This document shows, piece by piece, positions 40,568 to 47,569 of a DNA stretch of 47,569 nucleotides. Under the pieces are notes generated by a model. The model was not told where the DNA came from. It made no database searches and saw nothing but the letters and a program-made list of their open reading frames with translations. Origin of the DNA: Schoenoplectus triqueter (taxonomy: Eukaryota; Streptophyta; Magnoliopsida; Poales; Cyperaceae); the NCBI GenBank assembly GCA_964058805.1, contig CAXKVV010001567.1, positions 1 to 47,569 of the forward strand, read 5' to 3'. The translations under genes were made by a program, and so were the position numbers. Position 1 is the stretch's first letter; each line of letters starts with the position of its first letter.

Positions 40568-40957
40568 GAATTAGGCTATGGTGCTTGTAAAGTACAAGTG
40601 CGTTGTGTGCTTTGCGCTCCATTATTAATTTTAAATCAGAAATGATCGATCCAAACCACTCAATCTAATATCCATATCAAAATCTATTAGTAAATCAAAT
40701 TTTATATTTTTTAGAATCTATTTGCTATTTTTTTGGATAGGGGGAAAATCGTCATTTTTGGATGAACCAGAATTCTCAGATCAAGTCATTTTCTCCTGAG
40801 CAAAAAAATCTAAAAAATATAAAATTTGATTTACTAATAGATTTTGATAAGAAGATTAGATTGAACGGTTCGGATCGATTATTTCTAACTTAAAATTAAA
40901 AATAGAGCGCAAAACACACAATGACTCTGTGCTTTGCAAAGCATCATAGTTGGACTC
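40568..40957. mobile_element. Hairpin element 3 of the cluster
   Basis: The left arm starts gaattaggctatggtgctt and pairs with the right arm ending gcatcatagttggactc. Inner blocks atcaaaatctattagtaaat and aaattttatattttttaga pair with their inverse. Its end motif GGCTATGGTGCTTTG-like relates it to elements 1 and 2. (TA)n lies on both sides (40546-40567 and 40958-40975). Confidence 0.85.
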
Positions 40958-40975
40958 TATATATATATATATATA

Positions 40976-41153
40976 GGGAGGGATCCTTAACAATAAATAC
41001 GAAAAAAATTTGAAAACATAAACAATTATGGATATGTCATTTTATTTGTAGATTGATAGTATTTCAATTTTTTTTATTTTTAAGACTTTTTAAATTTATT
41101 TAAAAATTTAAATCATAATTGTCATAATAGTCATTGTTAAAGGATTCCTCCCC
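40976..41153. mobile_element. Hairpin element 4 of the cluster
   Basis: The 178-bp element has ends gggagggatccttaacaat and attgttaaaggattcctccc. It is bounded by TATATA on the left and tata on the right. Its ends differ from those of elements 1-3, so it is a separate family that used the same type of target. Confidence 0.8.
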
Positions 41154-41157
41154 TATA

Positions 41158-44150
41158 CCTTATCCTATTTGAAATTTTGATTTAATGGTGCTCAATAAAC
41201 TCATTATATCAAAATCTTATCGATATAAAAAATTTCTATCTTTGAATTTTTTTTTGAAGTTTTTATTTCACAATAACTCATTTCTTTTGAAACGAAGTGC
41301 AAGAAAGTTTTAAATTAAAAATGAATCATTTTGAACTTGCAATTTTCAACACAAAGGACATTAACTGAGTCTACAATTTTAGTTTGTGTTTCCTATTTAT
41401 CTTTGATCCTTAGGTTCTAATTGAATTAGTGACATTACCTGACATTATTTTAGGAAACGCGCGGTACATTTTAGCTCACCCAGTTTTAAAATTCATCACC
41501 TCTTTCCAAATTTTGCCCAACTAAGCTCAGATAAAATCAATAAGAGAACATATAATTAATTCAGCTTTTTCAGTCATTGGTGCTATTTTCTAACTATTCA
41601 TGAGATAGAAACTTCCACTCTCCATTTTAGTTGACTTACTTTACTCAGCATATATATTGTTGGCCATTCGTGATAACTTCTTATCACACAATCCGCATTT
41701 TGTTTATATTTGATTTAAACTTTAGGCCTTTATAGATCGAATTCATTCTGATTGGTTTAATTCTTGTTTCATTGTTTTATATACAAGTACCATAAAAGCA
41801 ATTATACGTTTGTTTGTTTAAGACGTTTATTATTTTTGAATGTCCTTTTAGTCATTTCTAGTATATGTATAAATCAATGAATATTTCATTTTCCTACTTC
41901 GAAAAATAATTTTCTTTTGTCTCTGTTTCTTGGTCAAATATCTACATTTCTAAATTGTTTTTCTTCCTATAACTCTGTTAATTAACATAATAGAAGTAAG
42001 GTGTAGCAATTGTACTGTATGAAAGATATGTTGAAATTATATTTAAAATGTTAAAATATAATTATGTATAACGCTGACAGAATTTTAAACAAAGTTTACA
42101 CTGTTTCCAAGTTCCAGCAATTATACACATTTCTTCAGGTGATACCAGGAGGTCCTGGACCAAGTAGATCTTTTATAAAAATTAAGATTTGGTAAACTTA
42201 TTATTTAGAATATTTTACCTGTCTACTATTTGAGTTATACCAGTAGACCAACCAACAGCAATACTGGTATAAGATTCTGTTACTCGTACATAACCATATA
42301 AAAAAAGAACTGTTTAAAGAGGTCCATTATATAATTTAAATATCTGTATTGTCAACTAGGATTGAAAATGACTTGTTTTGGAGGGCAACCAAGCATCATA
42401 GATAAATGGAGCCGACATTGAATTGAAAAGTGGGCATGTCATGACAAAAGCATCACAATCATATTGATAATCCCAGATTATTTTTTTATACTTCGGTTGG
42501 AACTTGGAAATAACATGCTTTAAATCAGAATCCACATTTTTATTTTTGACAAATACGGAGAAAGACTTGCACTTTTCATCAAAAAAAAAAAAGACTTGCA
42601 CTCAAAAACTTGTGAACTAATAATGTCAATCAGTCAGAAAGTAATCCATAAAAGTAATAGTATTTTGGCAGCTCTAACTAACTTCAAAGAAATGCTATTC
42701 TGGCAGTAACGAACTACAAAGTAAAAAATTCATAAAATGAGTAAAAATTCAAAGAAATGCTATTCTGGCAGCTCTTATATAGAAAACTGAACAAACAAGC
42801 ATCATTTACTTTTAAAGTGTAAATGATTTACTTTTAAACTGAACAAAGAAGCATCATTTTATTTTTAAAGTGTAGATTACTGAATTGCGGGCACTGCGGA
42901 GCAGCAAATAACAGGTGGGAACTGGGACAGAGAGATATGAAAAAAAATGAATTGCTATTTAAATATTATGAATAAGTTCTATTATGTTGTAGAATACCTT
43001 CCTATTGATAAATGCTTCCTAACCAACTAAATTCGTCAGTCAACTTCTATAAAATAGAAATTAAAATTAAGTGGCTCAGTCCACAAATATTTTCATCAGT
43101 TTGTTTCTTGAACTAAAGAAAGAGAACAAATTAGTTCTATTACTTTTCAAATAAATTAAGATACTCATTTCAACAAATATTGTTTTTACGTGGTCACACG
43201 TGAATGTTTGGTTTGCTTTCTTGATTTATAGCTTATCACATTTCACATTGATATAAACCCAACTCAGTTGTGTGAATCATATTATTTTTTTAAACACCTT
43301 CCCTTATTTGATAGGTATAGTAATTAAGCAAAAGTGTTTGAAAGTATCAAACGAAAATGAGAAGCACTTTCACATATATTTTAAAGTTAAAAAAATCAAA
43401 TATTCTTATTTCAACACATTTTATATAAATTATTTCATTAAATAGGGCGGATTAAAGAGGAGTCGAGTTACTTTCTCCATATAATTATGTATTTTTTTCA
43501 AAAAATAAAATAAAAAGTACATTTATATTAAAAAAAAATTGACCCTAAATCTAAATTCTGCCTCTGCTAATAAAAGTTGTAAGGTGATTTAATTTTTACT
43601 TCACTTAATTTTACTAAGGTTTTAGTTGTGCACTTAATTCCCGTCATTAATGAAGTTTCAAATCTTCATGTGGTTAATTAATTGATAACTCTTTCCACAA
43701 CAGTGTGTCTACGACTTGCATTTCTTTCAAAAAATAATAAGCAAACTGTTTGTCTTGATTTGCACTGTTAACCTACACCAAAATAGTGTGTTAACATTTG
43801 ATTATAACAAAAAATTAAAACAGATCCAAACAAAAAGCTGGAGATGTGACGCATGTTTCCACAAATCACTTTCTCACAGCATATGAGTTTAGTTCACCGT
43901 AAGCAATTAGTTAGAACTCCATTAAACAAGCAAGAGATTCCAATTTAGACTAATTAGAGACTTAAAGACCGGTAGATCTTTCTTTGGAGACCAACAAACA
44001 CAAAGAAGATTATATAATAGAGAGGCAGTAGCTACATTCTTTTTCAGTGACCAACAAATGGAAAATAAAACAAGCAGAGAGAAAATATTACAACAATTCT
44101 CTCAAATCTTACCCCTCTTTCTTCAACTCTACCTATACATTGTCACCTAA
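41158..44150. other. Intergenic DNA downstream of the MYB gene
   Basis: No gene is supported. Short direct repeats occur near 42686-42870: aaagaaatgctattctggcag twice, and a block with agcatcatttta/acttttaaagtgta twice. The last few hundred bases before 44150 would include the MYB 3' UTR, whose end cannot be fixed. Confidence 0.5.
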
Positions 44151-45743
44151 TTAAGTTGCACCTACACCAAGAAAATCTATAAAGGGAAGTTTAATCTTCT
44201 CTTCATTCTTCTCTGGTTCTTCATGCATCCATGCACAATAATCTCTCTTTTCTGGTACAACAACTGGTTCTTGGAAACCAGAAAAACCAGACACCAACAT
44301 CACAGGCCCAACAGTTGCAACCTTTTCTTCGCCTGTTGTAACAAAAAAAGGTGCGAAAAGAACCGAGTCATTACTCATTACAAGTGACCCAAACAAATTC
44401 AAACAAAGTAATTAGCGAATAATATACCAAACTTAGAAAGGATCTCAAATAAGCATCTTATATTAAGCAAGGGCATTTTGAAGGGAAAAAACAGAGAAGG
44501 CCGCGAGGGTACTTGGGATATTCACCTTTGTTTTTATTTATTTTTTAGGTTTTGATACATAGAAAAATATAAAATGCCCAAATCATAAAAATGATGCGAG
44601 AAAATGGACAACACATGCACAAACCATAAAAAGAGCATTAACAGGAAAAATGGACAATCAATAGAAATATACCCTGGGGACTCATTCTAGCGTAGAAGCC
44701 AGGCACAGCAGAGCTAGTAAACGAATTTAGTGAGAGATCAGTGCCTGTAGAGGCACTCTCCTCCCGGTTGCTAGTGACAGTGGATTCCCCACTGCATGCA
44801 TTGGCAGTTGCATGTAACTGAGAACCAGAGTATGGGTTATTTGCTTTCCTTCTCCTAAATGCACCAGACTGCTCCCTGTGCTTCCTTGCCATGATCACAT
44901 GCCAGTGGTTCTTAACCGCATTATCGGTTCGACCCGGGAACAAACGGGCGATTAATGCCCATTTATTGCCGTACACCCGGTGCGCGGCGAGAAGCTTTTC
45001 TTCTTCCTCTTCACTGAAAGCCTTTCGGTTTATTCTTGGGTCTAGCTGGTTGAACCATCTTAATCTACAACTCTTCCCTGTCAAAAAAGAAAACACAATT
45101 ATTGGGACTTGAGAAGAGATTATTTTTAATAAAGGGGGCGATTTACCATAAAATGAGAACATATGCGAAACAAACAAAATGTCCAAGAAGGATGAATTAA
45201 TTAAGAAGAAAGCAAATAAAGTTGAAAAGGGATAAAGTTTTCCACAGAGAAAATATGAATATATCAAAGACTAAAAACACAGACCACTTTTGTTTATGTT
45301 TCAAAATAGTACTATAATGCAAACAATTGAAAAAGAATATCATTTCCTAGTTTTTCTTTTTCTATGAATGAATTGATAAAGACCTCTCTCCGTGCTGTTT
45401 CTCTCTTCCGTAATAAAACAAAAAAAAAATCCTCATAACGATGGAATACTGTGATATAATTTCATAAATATGAAACAAAGATCCAACCTGATCTTCCCTC
45501 CAGTTTTTCAGCAATGAGGTTCCAGTTTTGAGGCCCAAATTGTGAGACTAGTTCTCTGAGCTTGGCATCCTCGGCTGGTCTCCAGTGGCCCCTGGCACAG
45601 AGCTTAGGCAGAGAGGTATCGTTGCTGCCATTTCCTTCTTCTGTAACCTCGCTGTGGCTCCAGTCATCACTGGAATGGAGAGGTGGGGGAGGGGAGAATA
45701 GCGCCACCATTTTTGTAGAGATTTCGTGTTGGTTCGGTTCCAT
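44151..45743 (-). CDS. R2R3-MYB transcription factor, subgroup 21-like
   Basis: Three exons join in phase: 45743-45488, 45077-44673 and 44332-44151, giving 280 residues. Introns (410 and 340 nt) have GT...AG ends: donor after atcag, acceptor tttgacag, donor after ccccagg, acceptor acaacag. R2 (about 50-99) has Trp54, Trp74, Trp93; R3 (about 101-150) has Phe106, Trp125, Trp144. The first intron splits Gly86 in GRSGKSCR, a common R2R3 position. Features RLRWFNQLDP, FPGRTDNAVKNHWHVIMARK, and the C-terminal FIDFLGVG fit the MYB52/54/56/105/117 group, nuclear DNA-binding regulators linked in Arabidopsis to secondary walls and organ boundaries. No stop or frameshift is seen. It is the only convincing host gene here; assignment to one orthologue is not possible by eye. 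Confidence 0.93.
44333..44672 (-). other. MYB intron 2
   Basis: Begins gtatat and ends ttacaacag on the minus strand. It is phase 1: the last G of exon 2 joins GC of exon 3 to make Gly221. Confidence 0.85.
45078..45487 (-). other. MYB intron 1
   Basis: Begins gttgga and ends ttttttgacag on the minus strand. It is phase 1, splitting the Gly codon of GRSGKSC between R2 helices two and three. Confidence 0.9.
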
Positions 45744-46241
45744 TAGTAGATTTCTTCTAGTTGATGTCAGTTACAGGCCAAAAAAGCCAGAAAAACTTGT
45801 TGTGGGCCTTTTATAACGACGAAATAACGAAAAAGATGTTGAGAGCGTTTCCCCTTTTCTTTTGCAAAGGACTAACTTGTAATTTTGAAAAGAAAAAACT
45901 TTTTTCTGAGATTGAACACGAGAAAACCACACGAGTCTATCCGTTTTGCGTTGTGCGTTGTGCGTTGTGCGCTTACTTTGAGACTAGGAGCACTGGTGGG
46001 AGAGAGAAATGGCAAAATGGAGTCGGTGCTATCCACAGACAAGAAGAGGGATAGAGAGAGCGAGGGAATAATGGGGGAGGAGATAGAGGCCACTCGTGTG
46101 GGTAGGCACTTATAACAGAGCAAAGAAAGAAAAACAGAGGAGAGAGAGTGAGGGGCAGAGAAAACAGAGGAGAGAAGTGACTCTCTTGACAGTGATTCTC
46201 CGATTTTTTTCATAATAATAAATTAAAAATATGAATTAACT
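45744..46241 (-). promoter_or_regulatory. MYB promoter and 5' leader region
   Basis: Two TATA-like boxes are seen on the minus strand: GTTATAAAAGG (45807-45817), which would give a leader of about 40 nt, and GTTATAAGTG (about 46107-46116), followed by a CT-rich tract of the type found in plant leaders. The second would give a leader of over 300 nt. A 7-bp tandem repeat (GCGTTGT, three copies, plus strand 45958-45981) lies between them. Frames in this interval on either strand look non-coding. Confidence 0.5.
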
Positions 46242-47044
46242 TATCTAACAGTGTGTATTGAGTTTTGACAAAAATAATAAAATCTTCATCTACGTTTTCG
46301 TCCTCGTATGAAAACCGACTTTCTGTCCCAACCCTACTTTTTTTTTACTATTTTTGTTAATAATAGTAATTCTAATGATGATGATAATATTTCATATAAT
46401 TTTATATAAATCATTCATAATTTAGAACTATAATATTTTGAAAGAACTACAATATTCTGAAGTATTGCATATTAATTCTTTTTAGAAAGTTTCAACAAAT
46501 TTAGAAAGCAATAATAATAAATTATGTTTAAAAAATTTCATATATTTTATGTAATATAAACTATCAAATATAATTTATATTGTATAAAATTTATAACACT
46601 ATCAGTTATAAGTTCTATAAATATAAATTCTTAATTTTTAATATTTTCTCTAATCTAACATGTAATGTAGCATTAAACTTGAACATTTTTTTCTTATAGA
46701 TAAAAATATTGCATCGGTTAAAAAAACTACATGAATAGTGATCAAATAGTGTATAAATTTAGAGATGAAAAAAATGCATCAATTAAGTATTACGTGAACA
46801 AATAGTGCATATTTAATGGGATGAAAAAATTTGCATCAAGTAAAAAAAATTAGAAAAGTATTATTTTATACGAAGTGCATTTGTTGGGGAGTGAATCGTG
46901 CGGAAGAAAAATTAAAGAGAGGAAGAGGCACGTATGTTGAGGATAATATGGAGAATGAGAAAAGTAAAAAAAGTGGGGTCGGGGCGTAAAACGCGGATGA
47001 ATGTTTTATTATTTTCATCAAAACTCAATAGATGTTGTTAGATA
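46242..47044. mobile_element. TIR element upstream of the MYB gene
   Basis: The left end (tatctaacagtgtgtattga followed by gttttgacaaaaataataaaa) pairs with the right end, whose reverse complement reads tatctaacaacatctattga then gttttgatgaaaataataaaa. The inverted repeats run about 80-100 bp, through tcatc(t/c)(a/g)cgtttt. The interior is AT-rich with repeated atagtg and gatgaaaaaa(t)ttgcatcaa phrases. There is no transposase, and the target duplication was not resolved. Size and long TIRs suggest a MULE-like or other non-autonomous element. Confidence 0.65.
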
Positions 47045-47569
47045 CGTTATTTTATATTTTTATTTTATTATTATTAAAAAAAATTGTAATTCTTACGTTT
47101 AATTATTTAAAATAATTTGAATTTTAAAATAAAAGTAATATATATTGAATTTTAAATTTATGAATGAAAGCACGTTATTGTCATTGGTGTGGAACAAACG
47201 CATCACTTCCAGTGAAGTATTTCGCTCAAAGCACCACTTAAGACTTCTTTGACTAGTATTAATATAACCCTGCCTGTCACTCTCCTTAGTTCAAAAACAC
47301 TCCTAACTCACCACTAAATTCATCTCACGAAATATTTATCAAAATATCCAAAAGTTTTCATATTTCTTCAAAATGAGATCGACCGGTTGTAGCTTTTTTG
47401 CCAGAATATTTTTAAACTATTGTCAAATTAATTCCTATCAAAATCATGTTCAAAATATAATATCAAATTTTAGTTAAGACGGATATTATCCGAACTATCC
47501 ATATGATAGTAGTATTTATTAATATTTTTATCTACCTTTTTACAGTAATTATATAACTTTTTACCAACA
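47045..47569. other. Intergenic DNA to the window end
   Basis: AT-rich DNA with no gene, RNA or repeat that I can support. Confidence 0.5.

Noticed and set aside
45872..46213. 113-codon minus-strand frame upstream of the MYB gene
   Set aside because: It is serine/leucine-rich because the CT-rich leader is read in one frame; it more likely reflects promoter/leader DNA than a protein.

Overview
The window is nuclear DNA of a flowering plant, most likely a eudicot. The evidence is plant-lineage Ty3/gypsy and Ty1/copia-like retrotransposon sequence, several MITE-type DNA elements, AT-rich spacers, and one spliced R2R3-MYB transcription factor gene. No bacterial, organellar, rRNA or tRNA genes were recognised. 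Everything here was read by eye; homology searches, RNA folding and transcript data were not available.

Layout. Positions 1-12060 hold a largely intact Tat-lineage Ty3/gypsy retrotransposon on the minus strand (element A): a noncoding 3' tail with a 241-bp tandem repeat, a 2150-aa pol frame (protease, RT, degenerate RNase H, second plant-type RNase H, integrase) and a 921-aa gag frame. Gag and pol share one reading frame and are separated by a single UAG. Positions 12060-17850 are AT-rich DNA and LTR/promoter-like repeats. Positions 17858-23127 hold a decayed, head-to-head (plus strand) retrotransposon (element B). Its leader is homologous to that of A, but its pol is Athila-like and full of frameshifts. 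Positions 23377-24803 contain a probable copia-type LTR between two copies of another repeat. Positions 25100-41160 are gene-poor and hold several small DNA transposons: hAT-type MITEs, a CACTA-like end, long inverted repeats, and four hairpin elements in a row separated by (TA)n. A possible miR482-like precursor with an upstream TATA box lies near 36.65-37.01 kb. Positions 44151-45743 are a three-exon subgroup-21-like R2R3-MYB gene on the minus strand, followed upstream by its promoter and another terminal-inverted-repeat element.

The most unusual signal is in the shared 5' leader/LTR of elements A and B. It contains arrays of short hairpins (9 in A, about 22 in B) with a conserved 12-nt loop. 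The stem sequences change from copy to copy, often with both arms changing together so pairing is kept. Two further hairpin classes occur nearby. This pattern suggests selection on folded RNA (or single-stranded DNA) of the retrotransposon, for example for packaging, dimerisation, reverse transcription or translation. The role is inference; the pairing is visible in the sequence.
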